This document shows, piece by piece, positions 52,617-63,072 of a DNA stretch of 64,000 bases; position 1 is the stretch's first letter, and the number at the start of each line of letters is the position of its first letter. Below the pieces are notes generated by a model. It searched no databases, was not told where the DNA came from, and worked only from the letters and a program-made list of their open reading frames with translations. The stretch lies in NCBI RefSeq assembly GCF_900010725.2, contig NZ_LR734878.1, positions 176,634-240,633 on the forward strand. Direction: 5' to 3'. Position numbers and translations under genes: made by a program. The DNA comes from Planktothrix serta PCC 8927. Its GTDB lineage: Bacteria > Cyanobacteriota > Cyanobacteriia > Cyanobacteriales > Microcoleaceae.

Positions 52617-53399
52617 TTATACTTTCGGGGGTAGAGGAGGTTTTTGTTGGGGTGGAACACTCAAATTTTGAACAAATGGTAGTAAATCAGAGGGAAGCAC
52701 AACAATAGTTGTCGTATTATTTTCAGTCCCAATTTCCGATAACATTTGCAACCGTCTTAACTCCAATGCTGCGGGATTTGCCATAATTACTTTAGAAGCT
52801 TCTGCTAATTTAATCGAGGCTTCTTGTTCGGCTTCAGCCTTAATTAAACGCGAACGTTTTTCTCGAAGTGCTTCTGCTACTTTTGCCATTGCTCGTTGCA
52901 TGGAAGTCGGAATTTCAACATCTTTCATTTCCACTCTTTCAATCACAACTCCCCAAGATTCTGTCATTTCATCAACAACGTCTTGAATTTTATGATTAAT
53001 TTTATCTCGATTTTGTAAAACATCATCAAGACTACTTTGACCAATCACATTTCGCAAAGTTGTTAACGCCGCTTGATAAACGGCTTTTTCATAACTTTCA
53101 ACCTTAACAATTGCCTTAGACGGGTCAAGTAAACGATAATATAAAACAGCATTTACACGAATAGTAACACTATCGGACGTAATCGTTTCTTGCGGTTCAA
53201 TATCAACGGTTTTTGTTCTAATATCCACTTGAACTTTTTGATCAATTACTGGAATGATCCAATATAATCCCGGCCCTTTTACATTTTGGACTCGTCCTAA
53301 TCTGAAAATAACTCCCCGTTGATATTCTCGATCTAATTTAAACCCAGCAATGGTTAAATAAGCCAGAAAAATGAAAAAAGATCCAAAAATATAATTCAT
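52617..53399 (-). CDS. Slipin/stomatin-family SPFH-domain protein
   Basis: 260 aa. One N-terminal TM (about 3-20), then the SPFH/band-7 domain: REYQRGVIFRLGRVQNVKGP, VDIRTKTVDIEPQETITSDS and GVVIERVEMKDVEIP, and a C-terminal helix rich in Glu/Ala (KAEAEQEASIKLAEAS). Members scaffold membrane microdomains. A partner NfeD gene is not adjacent. The Pro-rich end (PPQQKPPLPPKV) is short. Confidence 0.9.
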   Translation of the reverse strand: MNYIFGSFFIFLAYLTIAGFKLDREYQRGVIFRLGRVQNVKGPGLYWIIPVIDQKVQVDIRTKTVDIEPQETITSDSVTIRVNAVLYYRLLDPSKAIVKVESYEKAVYQAALTTLRNVIGQSSLDDVLQNRDKINHKIQDVVDEMTESWGVVIERVEMKDVEIPTSMQRAMAKVAEALREKRSRLIKAEAEQEASIKLAEASKVIMANPAALELRRLQMLSEIGTENNTTTIVVLPSDLLPFVQNLSVPPQQKPPLPPKV

Positions 53400-53570
53400 A
53401 ATTTTTTATCTCAAATCCTGATTCTAGTATAAATAACAACAGGGATTAAGTTTGATTTCTTAATATTTTTTTAGGATTGAAGCTTTGAATTTTCTATGAT
53501 CTAATATTATAAAACTTCCCTGTGCAAAAGTCAAAAACTATCAATCATAAATTAAAGAAATCCCAGAAAC

Positions 53571-54875
53571 TTAAGGCAAACTATACCAACTTTGTAATGC
53601 TAATCGATGCACTTCTAACCAGCTAATTTTATGCTGTTTAGCAAGTTTTGCACAATCCTCATATTCCGGTTGAACATTCGTAATCTTTTTTCCCGAAAAA
53701 GCTACTTTAACTCGAACTAAACCATATTGAGTTTCAACCGTTTGAATATCCCGTTTCAGAATACTGCGATTTTGCAGCGTATGACGAATCCCTAATGTTG
53801 TCGTTTCTCGAAATAATATTGCTTCACAAACTTGACGGTGTTCAGGATAACAAATTACCGTTAATAATACCCCTAAACGAGATTTTTTCATCGTAATCGG
53901 TTGACTAAAAACATCAATTGCTCCCGCTTGAAATAACATTTCAAAGGTATAAGCAATCACTTGAGGACTTAAATCATCAATTTGGGTTTCTAATACAGAA
54001 ATTGTCTCAGAAATCGTTTGAATTTCCGCATTAACCGTTGATAAAATATCTGAATCTAGGGATTGATGCTGTTCTCCAACCCACAGCCGTAAAATATTAG
54101 GAATAGGTAAATCATGGGAACCTGCTCCTAACCCAATAGTTTGAATCGATAAAGCCGGAGGTTCTCCAAACTGTTGAGCTAAAGTCACCGCAATAGCAGC
54201 CCCCGTTGGCGTGACTAATTCCCGTTCAATGCTATTACTATAAACCGGAACTTTCCCCATCTCAAATAATCTTAAAACCGCCGGAACGGGAACAGGTAAC
54301 TGACCGTGTGCCGCCCAAACAGTTCCTCCGCCAGTGGGTAATGTTGAACAGTAAAATTGATCAATATTCAACCAATCTAAACCCAAACAAGTTCCCACAA
54401 TATCGACAATAGCATCCGTCGCCCCTACTTCATGAAAATGCACCTCTTCTATGGAAATATCATGAACCGTTGCTTCCGCTTCCCCTAACTTCCGAAAAAT
54501 AGCCAGACTCCAAACTTCTACCTGTTTCGGTAACTTGGCTTTGAGAATCATTGTCTCAATTTCTGACAAATGACGGGTGGTCGTTATATCATGGGTAGGA
54601 TGATTTTCATGATCATGATGGTGATGATCATAATCATTAGGAGAATCCGTTGTTTTTGGGTGGAGTTGCTGTTGAGTTAAGTTCACCGAAACTTTCGTTG
54701 CTAACTGTCCTTGACGACGAACAGTTTCTACTTTGAACTGATATTCTGCCCCAATTCCCAGTAAGTCTAACTTTTCTTTTAAATAATCAATTGGAACCCC
54801 AGCATGGACTAACGCACCCAAGCACATATCGCCGGAAATTCCTGTAGGACATTGAAAATAAGCAATTTTAGTCAT
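53571..54875 (-). CDS. larC: LarC-type nickel insertion protein (full length)
   Basis: 434 aa. KIAYFQCPTGISGDMCLGAL is the LarC N-terminus; a His-rich loop DYDHHHHDHENHPTHD at about 82-97 probably binds metal; VHFHEVGATDAIVDIVG and LPTGGGTVWAAHGQLPVPVP are core blocks; the C-terminal half has VLETQIDDLSPQVIAYTFEM. LarC loads Ni into the pincer cofactor of lactate racemase-type enzymes. No larA, larB or larE is adjacent. The gene is in one frame, unlike the split forms. Confidence 0.93.
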   Translation of the reverse strand: MTKIAYFQCPTGISGDMCLGALVHAGVPIDYLKEKLDLLGIGAEYQFKVETVRRQGQLATKVSVNLTQQQLHPKTTDSPNDYDHHHHDHENHPTHDITTTRHLSEIETMILKAKLPKQVEVWSLAIFRKLGEAEATVHDISIEEVHFHEVGATDAIVDIVGTCLGLDWLNIDQFYCSTLPTGGGTVWAAHGQLPVPVPAVLRLFEMGKVPVYSNSIERELVTPTGAAIAVTLAQQFGEPPALSIQTIGLGAGSHDLPIPNILRLWVGEQHQSLDSDILSTVNAEIQTISETISVLETQIDDLSPQVIAYTFEMLFQAGAIDVFSQPITMKKSRLGVLLTVICYPEHRQVCEAILFRETTTLGIRHTLQNRSILKRDIQTVETQYGLVRVKVAFSGKKITNVQPEYEDCAKLAKQHKISWLEVHRLALQSWYSLP

Positions 54876-54943
54876 AATTTGTCATTAGTCTGTTAGTCTT
54901 AAAAGCAATATAAAATTTACTCTCTAAAATACAACATTTTGTT

Positions 54944-55609
54944 ATGGCAATTCTGTACGACATTCATCCCCAAAACCCCCAAGAACGTACCCTAGAGAAG
55001 ATTAAAGACGCCCTCAAGGATGGGGCGGTGATGCTGTACCCGACGGATACCGTTTATGCCATTGGCTGTGATTTGACCGTGAAGTCAGCCATTGAACGAG
55101 TCCGACGCATCAAACAACTCTCCAATGATAAACCCTTAACGTTTCTTTGTTCCTCATTATCAAATATTACCAATTATGCCATCGTTAGTGACTCTGCTTA
55201 TCGTTTAATTAAGCACTTAATTCCAGGAACATATACCTTTGTATTACCTGCAACTAAATTAGTTCCTAAATTAGTCCTGGCTCCCAAACGCAAAACCACT
55301 GGAATTCGGGTTCCGAACCATCGACCTAGTTTATCAATTATTGAAACATTAGGCAATCCAATTATTTCAACTTCTGCCCATATTACCACAGAAGAAGACG
55401 GTCAAGCTCCGATTGCGTTACCCATAGAAGGTCATATTGATAAAGCCAAATTGTTCGATGGTTTAGACAAGTTAGTCGATATTATTGTTGATGATACCTC
55501 AGATCCAGGTTATCAAGTTTCAACGATTATTGATTTAACTAATGATCAGCCTATAATTGTTAGAAAAGGTCAAGGATGGGAACAAGCGCAAGAATGGTTT
55601 GAAGGATAA
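54944..55609 (+). CDS. tsaC: Threonylcarbamoyl-AMP synthase (TsaC/Sua5/YrdC family)
   Basis: 221 aa. YrdC fold: DGAVMLYPTDTVYAIGCDLT, RIKQLSNDKPLTFLC, PGTYTFVLPAT, TTGIRVPNHRPSLSIIETLG and PIISTSAH. It makes threonylcarbamoyl-AMP for t6A37 in tRNAs. It lacks the extra Sua5 domain. Confidence 0.92.
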   Translation: MAILYDIHPQNPQERTLEKIKDALKDGAVMLYPTDTVYAIGCDLTVKSAIERVRRIKQLSNDKPLTFLCSSLSNITNYAIVSDSAYRLIKHLIPGTYTFVLPATKLVPKLVLAPKRKTTGIRVPNHRPSLSIIETLGNPIISTSAHITTEEDGQAPIALPIEGHIDKAKLFDGLDKLVDIIVDDTSDPGYQVSTIIDLTNDQPIIVRKGQGWEQAQEWFEG

Positions 55610-55693
55610 GCTGTTAAACATTAATAATTAACAGGAAGTTTCTATGAAACAGTTGACAAAAATAACGAATACTGCTATATCGGAGGTAATATT

Positions 55694-58600
55694 GTGACTG
55701 AGGGACAAAAAACTAATAAACCCCTATTTTCTCAGCATTATTTAGAGCATCGCCTTCAGGACTGTCCAGAATGGCAAATTGACGTGACTGAGGGGTTTAA
55801 GCAGTTAAAAAATCTCTATCAGTCCAAACAAGATTTATTACCGACGTTGAGTGAAGCGCAAACGGAGGATTTATTAATTCAACCGATATTAGAAATTTTA
55901 GGATGGAGTTATATTCCTCAAGTCACAATTCGGGCAAAAGGTCGCGCCGAACGTCCTGATTATGCTTTATTTAACAATCAAATAGAACGGGATCAAGCCT
56001 ATCGTTTACAAACTGATGAAACCGCGTTTTATTCTAGGGTAATTGCGATCGCAGAAGCTAAATATTGGCAACGTCCTTTAAGTAAAGTTTCGGCTAACGA
56101 TCAACGGGATATTTATAAAAATACTAACCCATCCTTTCAGATTGCTAACTATTTAATGGGGACGGGAGTAGATTGGGGAATTTTAACCAATGGTCGAGAA
56201 TGGCGACTCTATTATCGTCAAGCTTCTTCCAAAGCAACGGAATTTTATCAAGTCGATTTACTAGAGCTTTTATCAGCAGAAAATTTAGATCAATTGAAAT
56301 ATTTTTGGTTATTTTTTCGTCAGGAAGCCTTTGTTAAAGACTCCCAAGGACGTAATTTTTTAGAACGGGTACGCGAAGGAAGTACCACATACTCAACGCG
56401 AGTGGGGAATGAGTTAAAAGCCTTAGTATTTGAGCGGATATTTCCTAATTTAGCCGGAGGTTTTGTTGCAGATGCAACTCGACGGGGACAACCTGTAACA
56501 TCAGAACAGGTTTATGAAGCGACTCTATCCTTTCTTTATAAGTTGTTATTTTTGCTTTATGCTGAAGCCAGAAATCTGCTCCCAATTCAGGGCGATTATC
56601 GAGATTATAGCTTGATTCAATTAACAAAAGAAGTCGCTGAAGGTCTTGATCGTCAGAAGAAGTTAAGCCAAACTTCAACGGGAATGTATGATAAATTATT
56701 AAATTTATTTCAAATTGTTGATCGAGGCGATCGCGGCTTAGAAGTTCCTCGATATAATGGAGGTTTATTTCATTTTAATTTTAGTCAAACTGAAGATCAA
56801 TTAGACTATCCTGCTAATAATTTTTTATCTCAATTTAAACTATCTGATGCAGTATTAGCCCCTATTTTAGACTTATTAGCGCGATTTGAAGGACAACCGA
56901 TTGATTATAGTTTTTTAGGCGTGCGACAGTTGGGGTCAATTTATGAAGGGTTATTAGAATATCGAGTAATTATTGAAGACGCGCTGACGGGAAATGTTTA
57001 TTTAGAAAATGATAAAGGCGATCGCAAAGCAACGGGCTCTTATTACACCCCTGATTATATCGTTAAATACATTGTTAGTCATACTTTAAAACCCATTTTA
57101 GAACAGCGATCGCAACGATTTTCTGAACTGATGGCGCAAATTGAGCAACTGCAAAATCAATTGCAAGATCAACGCTTAGGACAACAAAGTTTAAACGGAT
57201 TAAACAAGGATTTAAAACGCTTACAGCGAGACGCACAAACCACTTTACTCGATATAAAAATTTGTGACCCAGCAATGGGAAGCGGTCACTTTTTAGTTGA
57301 AGCAGTGGATTATTTAACCGATGAACTTATTCGTATTTTATCCCAATATCCCGAACAAAATCCAGTTTTAGAAATGCTCGATCAAACCCGTCAAAGCATT
57401 TTAGACAATTTAGAACAACAGGGAATTACCATTAATCCCGATAGACTAGAGCCCACTCAATTATTACAACGGGTGGTGATGAAACGTTGTATTTATGGGG
57501 TGGATTTAAACTCGATGGCGGTAGAATTAGCCAAGGTTAGTTTATGGCTACATTCCTTTACAATAGGTGCGCCTCTAAGTTTTTTAGACCATCATTTACG
57601 CTGTGGAAATTCATTAATTGGGATAACTGCGAGGGAAGCAGAAGTAAAAATGGCAGCCGATGAAATCGGACAGTTAAATTTACTAACGGGGCCATTTGTG
57701 GGGTTATTAAAAGCGGCTGAAATTATGCGAGGGGTGAGTGTTTTGAGTGATGCTACTTTTGCTGAAGTTGAACAAAGTGAAAAATTATTTCGGTCTTTTG
57801 ATCAAGCTGCAAAACCTTATAAACGGTTATTAGATATTTATGTTTCTCAGTTTTTTGGAATTAAACAAGCTAAGAATTTTTTAGAGAGATTTGGTACTAT
57901 AGCAATTACGGCTAATCCCAATCAGATGAACAAAGCAGATGCAGCCATTTATGAGGAGGCGCAAAAACTCAGTTCTGAAAAACGGTTTTTCCATTGGGAT
58001 TTGGAATTTCCAGAAGTATTTATTGATTTAGAAAATGCCAGTTGGAAAGAAAAGGCAGGGTTTGATGTAGTAGTTGGAAATCCACCTTATGATGAATTAT
58101 CTGAAGTAGCTCTTGGTAGAGTCATTGATGAGAAATCTTTTATCGATCACACAGACCTATATCGGGAAGCAAGAGCTTTTAGAGTGAATTTATACCGACT
58201 TTTTATAGCTTGTGCGATAGATAAAACCAAAGCAAATGGTTATCAAGGTTTTATTGTGCCAATGTCACTTCTTGGGGATCACTTTACCTCCGATCTAAGG
58301 CGTAAAATTTTAACAACAACAAATCTTATCAGTATTGAAGCTTTTCCTCAGAAAGACGATCCTCGAAATCGTGTTTTTTATGAAGCAAAACTCTCAACTT
58401 GCGTATATGTTTTATCCAAGCAAAAACTTAGTAATAAGTTTAAAATCAGAACCCATTTGGGTAAAGAGATAATCGACAGTTCTCCGTCATACTACGCCAA
58501 ACCCGAAGAAATAGCAGAGTTTGATCCATACAACCTTTCTATACCAACAGTCAATGAAAGATCTTGGAAGCTGGCTATACAACTTCGTGAAAATAAAAAA

Positions 58601-59635
58601 TTATGTCTGTTTAAAAAGATTGGTTCACCCTGTCCAGGTGAAATTATGTTTAATAAACAATTTAGAACTTTTCTATCTGATCATCCGCCTGGAGACTTAG
58701 TGCTTCGGGGTGCACACATAGGTCGATATGAATTCTATGACCTACCCAAGCAGGGGGAACCAGTTTATCTTGATAAACAATGCTTTCTTGCTGAACGCGG
58801 AAAGAATCAAGATGCAAAAGCCTATGATCATTTGAAAAGAAGGATAGGATATCAACGAGGTTCGGCAATTGACAACTATCGAAGAATCATTGCAACGATA
58901 ATAGAACCGGGATTTTTTTTCTCTGATACTATTGCCTATTTCGTAGATATAAAGTACAATATTTATACAGTGCTTGGCTTATTAAACTCTAAATTAGCAG
59001 AATGGAGATTTAATTTGACAAGTACCACAAATCATGTCAATACTTATGAGATAGATGTGATTCCTATCCCTGAAATTCTATTCACAACTCCAACAGATCG
59101 CCGCCAAAAATCCCTAGAAAATGCGATCGCACTTTATAACCAATATCAAACCAATGGCAACCCCGAACCCATTTTATCCCAAATTGATAATCACCTTAAT
59201 CAAAAACCCGAAGAAGCCGATATAATTCACGATTTGTTAGCCTATTTAGCCGAACAAATGATCGAACTCAACAAACAAAAGCAAGCAGAAATCAAAAGCT
59301 TTTTGCAATGGTTAGAACGCTTCATTGGTTGCCCAATTGACAGTTTAACCAATAAATCTAAAATTCAGAATTATTTAGGAGACTATTACAAAAACGAACC
59401 CCATATCAGCTTTGATGAATTAATTTCTGTGTTAAATAAAAACAAAAAGAAAATCAAAATTGATCCGGTTGCCCGAAAACAACAACAAACTTTAGAACAG
59501 GAATATCAAGACAGTTTAAACACCCTATTCCCCCTCAAAACCCAGTTAATCAGATGTGATCAACTCATAGATGCGATCGTTTATAAACTCTATGGATTAA
59601 CAGAAGAAGAAATTGCTATTGTAGAAGGAAGATGA
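55694..59635 (+). CDS. Type IIG-like restriction-modification enzyme (nuclease + N6-adenine methyltransferase)
   Basis: 1313 aa from GTG 55694. The N-terminal nuclease-like domain has RPDYALFNN and VIAIAEAKYWQRP, a PD-(D/E)xK pattern. A long helical region follows, then the methyltransferase: motif I DPAMGSGHFLVEAVDYL at about residue 525 and motif IV VVGNPPYDELSE at about residue 798. The C-terminal 400 residues look like a target-recognition domain (Eco57I/BREX-type layout). One polypeptide would both cut and methylate. No separate R, M or S gene is adjacent. HIP1 sites occur inside the gene. Confidence 0.88.
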   Translation: MTEGQKTNKPLFSQHYLEHRLQDCPEWQIDVTEGFKQLKNLYQSKQDLLPTLSEAQTEDLLIQPILEILGWSYIPQVTIRAKGRAERPDYALFNNQIERDQAYRLQTDETAFYSRVIAIAEAKYWQRPLSKVSANDQRDIYKNTNPSFQIANYLMGTGVDWGILTNGREWRLYYRQASSKATEFYQVDLLELLSAENLDQLKYFWLFFRQEAFVKDSQGRNFLERVREGSTTYSTRVGNELKALVFERIFPNLAGGFVADATRRGQPVTSEQVYEATLSFLYKLLFLLYAEARNLLPIQGDYRDYSLIQLTKEVAEGLDRQKKLSQTSTGMYDKLLNLFQIVDRGDRGLEVPRYNGGLFHFNFSQTEDQLDYPANNFLSQFKLSDAVLAPILDLLARFEGQPIDYSFLGVRQLGSIYEGLLEYRVIIEDALTGNVYLENDKGDRKATGSYYTPDYIVKYIVSHTLKPILEQRSQRFSELMAQIEQLQNQLQDQRLGQQSLNGLNKDLKRLQRDAQTTLLDIKICDPAMGSGHFLVEAVDYLTDELIRILSQYPEQNPVLEMLDQTRQSILDNLEQQGITINPDRLEPTQLLQRVVMKRCIYGVDLNSMAVELAKVSLWLHSFTIGAPLSFLDHHLRCGNSLIGITAREAEVKMAADEIGQLNLLTGPFVGLLKAAEIMRGVSVLSDATFAEVEQSEKLFRSFDQAAKPYKRLLDIYVSQFFGIKQAKNFLERFGTIAITANPNQMNKADAAIYEEAQKLSSEKRFFHWDLEFPEVFIDLENASWKEKAGFDVVVGNPPYDELSEVALGRVIDEKSFIDHTDLYREARAFRVNLYRLFIACAIDKTKANGYQGFIVPMSLLGDHFTSDLRRKILTTTNLISIEAFPQKDDPRNRVFYEAKLSTCVYVLSKQKLSNKFKIRTHLGKEIIDSSPSYYAKPEEIAEFDPYNLSIPTVNERSWKLAIQLRENKKLCLFKKIGSPCPGEIMFNKQFRTFLSDHPPGDLVLRGAHIGRYEFYDLPKQGEPVYLDKQCFLAERGKNQDAKAYDHLKRRIGYQRGSAIDNYRRIIATIIEPGFFFSDTIAYFVDIKYNIYTVLGLLNSKLAEWRFNLTSTTNHVNTYEIDVIPIPEILFTTPTDRRQKSLENAIALYNQYQTNGNPEPILSQIDNHLNQKPEEADIIHDLLAYLAEQMIELNKQKQAEIKSFLQWLERFIGCPIDSLTNKSKIQNYLGDYYKNEPHISFDELISVLNKNKKKIKIDPVARKQQQTLEQEYQDSLNTLFPLKTQLIRCDQLIDAIVYKLYGLTEEEIAIVEGR

Positions 59636-59747
59636 GCTAAATCAATACTTGAATCTCGTCCCTAGACAGGAGCCTCGGAATGCCAAGAAAAGGCTCTGTA
59701 TTCTATTAATATAAGGACGGTCGGCACAGCCTCTAAAATAGCACTTT

Positions 59748-59796
59748 TTCCCTGTTCCCTGTTCCCTGTTCCCTGTTCCCTGTTCCCTGTTCCCTG
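59748..59796. repeat. TTCCCTG heptamer x7
   Basis: Seven perfect tandem heptamers, 23 bp before the Uma2 gene. This is the longest array of this unit in the window. Confidence 0.95.
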
Positions 59797-59818
59797 TTTA
59801 CTAATGAGGTAAAACTTT

Positions 59819-60412
59819 ATGATCGCTCAAATTGAAAAACAAGACCATAAAACCATTGAACAATACCTAGAATTAGAACTCAATTCTCAAGAACGCCATG
59901 AATATATAGATGGAAAAATTGTTAGTATGACAGGGGGAACCCCCAATCATAACAAAATTGCAGGTAATTTTTATGCAGCTTTAAATTTTGCCCTTAAACG
60001 TCAACCTTATCAGGTATTTTTTACCGACCAACGCCTCTGGATTCCTCAAAAACAAATTTATACTTATCCAGATGTTATGATCATTCCAGGAGAATTACAA
60101 TTTCAAGAAGGCAGAAAAGACACTTTAACGAATCCAACATTAATCGCTGAAGTCCTCTCTAAATCTACAGAAGGATATGATCGAGGAGACAAATTTCATG
60201 CTTATCGAACTCTCTCCACCTTCCAAGAATATCTTTTAATTGATCAATATCATCACCACGTTGAACAATTCACGAAAACCGATAACGGCAAATGGTTACT
60301 CTCCGAATATGAAGGCGAAACGGCCACCTTATCCCTCGCCTCAGTTGGCTTTGAAATTTCCCTAGCGGATATTTACGATAAAGTCGATTTTACCTTGATA
60401 GATCAACAGTAG
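59819..60412 (+). CDS. Uma2-family (DUF820) endonuclease-fold protein
   Basis: 197 aa. ERHEYIDGKIVSMTGGTPNH starts the family core; YTYPDVMIIPGELQFQEGRK supplies the Asp, LIAEVLSKSTEGYDRGDKF the (D/E)xK-like pair, and FQEYLLIDQYHHHVEQFTK the last strand. Many paralogues occur in cyanobacteria and their function is not known. The broken copy at 672 belongs to the same family. Confidence 0.9.
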   Translation: MIAQIEKQDHKTIEQYLELELNSQERHEYIDGKIVSMTGGTPNHNKIAGNFYAALNFALKRQPYQVFFTDQRLWIPQKQIYTYPDVMIIPGELQFQEGRKDTLTNPTLIAEVLSKSTEGYDRGDKFHAYRTLSTFQEYLLIDQYHHHVEQFTKTDNGKWLLSEYEGETATLSLASVGFEISLADIYDKVDFTLIDQQ

Positions 60413-60837
60413 GTAGATTTGCCGAATCAGAATAAACACCAAGACACAGAGACACCAAGAATACTTTGTGTCTTCGGGGTTTTAGAGAACCCCAGGAACT
60501 CCCTATTACAGTGTCTCTTCTTTAGATTCAGGTAGCCAGTTGTCAAACTGGTCTATTGATATTATCGACAACCCCAGCAAAATTAGGTGTGATCAAGAGA
60601 AATAAAACAGGGTTGTAATACCGATTAAATAAAGCTTTCAGGGTGATGCACAATGGCTTGACGTAGAGGAATGAACAAAGGCATCTACACAGTTACCTCA
60701 GAGAGTGGAACATTATTGTCACTACTTCAAAAAGGCTGCTTCTACTATTCAAAGTGTAGAGAGTTGAATCAGGAAACACCAAACCGCCTTTGGCTCTCCG
60801 CCTTCTGTACACCGTGCTTTACCCCAGGACATCCATC
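60413..60837. other. 425-bp leader region before the HetZ-family gene
   Basis: No convincing gene; two short plus-strand frames overlap the following start but look like chance. It includes degenerate CACCAAGACACAGAGACACC repeats near 60435. A long leader fits a regulated developmental gene, but no binding site is recognisable. Confidence 0.5.
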
Positions 60838-62019
60838 ATGTTTGCACAAGATATTTCTATTCAAGATTCTCAAGTTAGCCTCAATTCTATTAATCCTCAA
60901 GCTTTAGCTCAATTGTTATTACAAGAATTGCAAACAACCGTCAAAACCCTTCCGGCTAGTGGTCGGACGGTGACACTGCGGATAGCGTTAGAAGTCGAAC
61001 GTATTTGTGAAAAAAGCAACCGCATTCAAAATTCTGGCGAAGTGCAAACTTGGCAGTTAAGTTTAGCTCGTCATCGCTTGCAAAAATGCTTAGAATATTA
61101 CAAACTCGGTTCTCGCCAAGGCCGTGTGGAACTGCATTCTAACTTAGCCGCAATGGTGTACCGTCACGTTGCTTCCTTTGAGTCTCAATTAAGCTTCCAA
61201 GCTCGTTACAATTTAATTGAAGATTTTCTGCAAGGGTTTTATGTCGAGTGTTTACGGGCTTTTCGTCGGGAACATCAAATGGAAGCCGACTACACCCCCC
61301 GCACCCGTTTAGAATTAGCGGAATACATGGCTTTTACCGAACAGTATGCTAAACGTCAAATTGGTTTACCCGGTCGCAACCGTCAACGGTTAATTGTATT
61401 ACGCGCCCAAAGTTTTGCCAAAGGTCAACCTCCCGAAACTTCTATGGATATTGAGTTAGCCGTTGAAGGAGGTAAAACCGAAGAAGCAGAAGCTCAAAGT
61501 CGGACATCGGCGATGCAGCAAATTCGGGAAAAAATGGTATCTGAAACCCCCGACCCCGCAGAAAGTGTTTTACGCGATCGCGTCATTGCTGAACTGGTTC
61601 AATATTTAGAATCTCAAGGACAGACTGATTGTGTCAAATACTTAACCTTGAAAATGCAAGATCTGCAAGCTTGTGATATTGATAAAGCCATGGGGTTAAC
61701 CGCCCGTCAACGGGACTATCTGCAACAACGGTTTAAATACCATGTTGAAAAATTCGCCCGCTCTACCAACTGGAAACTCGTCCATGAATGGTTAGGGGCT
61801 GATATTAACCAAAAATTGGGGATGAATAGTCAACAATGGGAAACCTTCCAAGCTCAATTATCCGCCGAGCAACAAACGTTACTGCAACTCAAAGCAACTC
61901 AAGAAAGTGATAAAGCGATCGCTTCTACCCTCAAATGTACCCCCAAACAAGTGCAAAAACGTTGGGCTAAACTCCTCGACATGGCTTTTAACTTCCGCAA
62001 CACCGAGGCGTTAGCATAA
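60838..62019 (+). CDS. HetZ-family protein
   Basis: 393 aa from ATG 60838; the frame is open for 16 codons upstream. Conserved stretches shared with HetZ: NRIQNSGEVQTWQLSLARHR, LQKCLEYYKLGSRQGRVELH, NLIEDFLQGFYVECLRAFRR, TPRTRLELAEYMAFTEQYAK, LTARQRDYLQQRFKYHVEKF. HetZ is a HetR-regulated factor in early heterocyst differentiation of Anabaena; homologues occur in filamentous species without heterocysts, where their role is unclear. The C-terminal helices resemble sigma-70 region-4-like HTH. Confidence 0.85.
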   Translation: MFAQDISIQDSQVSLNSINPQALAQLLLQELQTTVKTLPASGRTVTLRIALEVERICEKSNRIQNSGEVQTWQLSLARHRLQKCLEYYKLGSRQGRVELHSNLAAMVYRHVASFESQLSFQARYNLIEDFLQGFYVECLRAFRREHQMEADYTPRTRLELAEYMAFTEQYAKRQIGLPGRNRQRLIVLRAQSFAKGQPPETSMDIELAVEGGKTEEAEAQSRTSAMQQIREKMVSETPDPAESVLRDRVIAELVQYLESQGQTDCVKYLTLKMQDLQACDIDKAMGLTARQRDYLQQRFKYHVEKFARSTNWKLVHEWLGADINQKLGMNSQQWETFQAQLSAEQQTLLQLKATQESDKAIASTLKCTPKQVQKRWAKLLDMAFNFRNTEALA

Positions 62020-62225
62020 TGGGGTCTCAAATATTAGGAGCAGGTGAGGTAGGGGCTTGTGTCCCTTCTCGCCCTCAACCTTCAATATCATTAACACCCT
62101 GTTCCCTATTTCCTTATATAAGAATTTTAAATCAAAAATCAGTCAATCTTAATGCTGTCTTGTCGCAACTTCCGAGTAAATTCGATACAGTAGATTATAG
62201 TAACAGTTTATTAAGATTAAGACGT

Positions 62226-62993
62226 ATGAGTGTTAATCTAACTTCAGCTTCTGAACTTTTGTCGAGGTGGTTTCACATCCAGACCGGATATGTGAAATCA
62301 TCACTATTGATACCCCCTGCCCAAGATAGGTTAGCACTGCAACAGGTCTTTCAAACCTTGAATGCCAGAAGTTGCCCTCAGTCCTATAACTTTCACCTGC
62401 ATACCCGACGTTCAGATGGTCAACTGGAACCGGATGAAGTCATGCAACAGGTGATGGAAATTGGATTAAAAGGACTCGCTATTACCGATCACCATACAAC
62501 TCAAGGGTACAAAGAAGCCCAACATTGGTTAGACCAGTGGAAACAAAACCATCCCGAACTTGCTAATACAGCACCTCAGTTATGGACAGGGGCGGAAATT
62601 AATGCTCAGTTATTGGGTGTCGATGTCCATATTCTCGGTTATGCTTTTGATCCTGATGCAGCTTGTCTACAACCCTATCTGCAAGGTGACACGACTTTTT
62701 TGAGAACAGAGGCCTATTATGCTGAAAACGTGATAGCTGCTATCCAAGAAGCAGGAGGGTTAGCCGTTTTAGCCCATCCAGCCCGGTATCGTCGTCCTGT
62801 CAATGAAGTTATTACAGAAGCGGCTCGGTTAGGAATGGATGGCATTGAAGTATATTATGCCTATCGCCATACGATCCCTTGGTTACCTACCGCAGAAATC
62901 GTCAACCCAGTTAAACAGTTAACCGATAGCTATGGTTTACTAAATACCTGTGGTACAGACACTCATGGTCGTGATGTATTACTTCGGACTTAA
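62226..62993 (+). CDS. PHP-domain phosphoesterase-like protein
   Basis: 255 aa from ATG 62226 (MSVNLTSASELLSRWFHIQT). An upstream open frame overlaps the HetZ gene stop (TAATG), but its first 69 residues look non-coding and contain repeat-derived sequence. PHP motifs: FHLHTRRSDGQ (HxH), AITDHHTTQGY, TGAEINAQLLGVDVHILGY, LAHPARYR and GTDTHG. A trinuclear metal phosphatase or nuclease activity is expected. Confidence 0.88.
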   Translation: MSVNLTSASELLSRWFHIQTGYVKSSLLIPPAQDRLALQQVFQTLNARSCPQSYNFHLHTRRSDGQLEPDEVMQQVMEIGLKGLAITDHHTTQGYKEAQHWLDQWKQNHPELANTAPQLWTGAEINAQLLGVDVHILGYAFDPDAACLQPYLQGDTTFLRTEAYYAENVIAAIQEAGGLAVLAHPARYRRPVNEVITEAARLGMDGIEVYYAYRHTIPWLPTAEIVNPVKQLTDSYGLLNTCGTDTHGRDVLLRT

Positions 62994-63072
62994 GTGATGA
63001 TGGCAGTTCCACAATGAATAACTCAGTCTTTCTATTCATCATGCTTAAATTTATCCTTCCTCGTAGTGAAAG

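Noticed and set aside
62019-62225. N-terminal extension of the PHP gene overlapping the HetZ-family stop
   Set aside because: The first 69 residues contain low-complexity, repeat-derived sequence and no conserved block; ATG 62226 fits the family.
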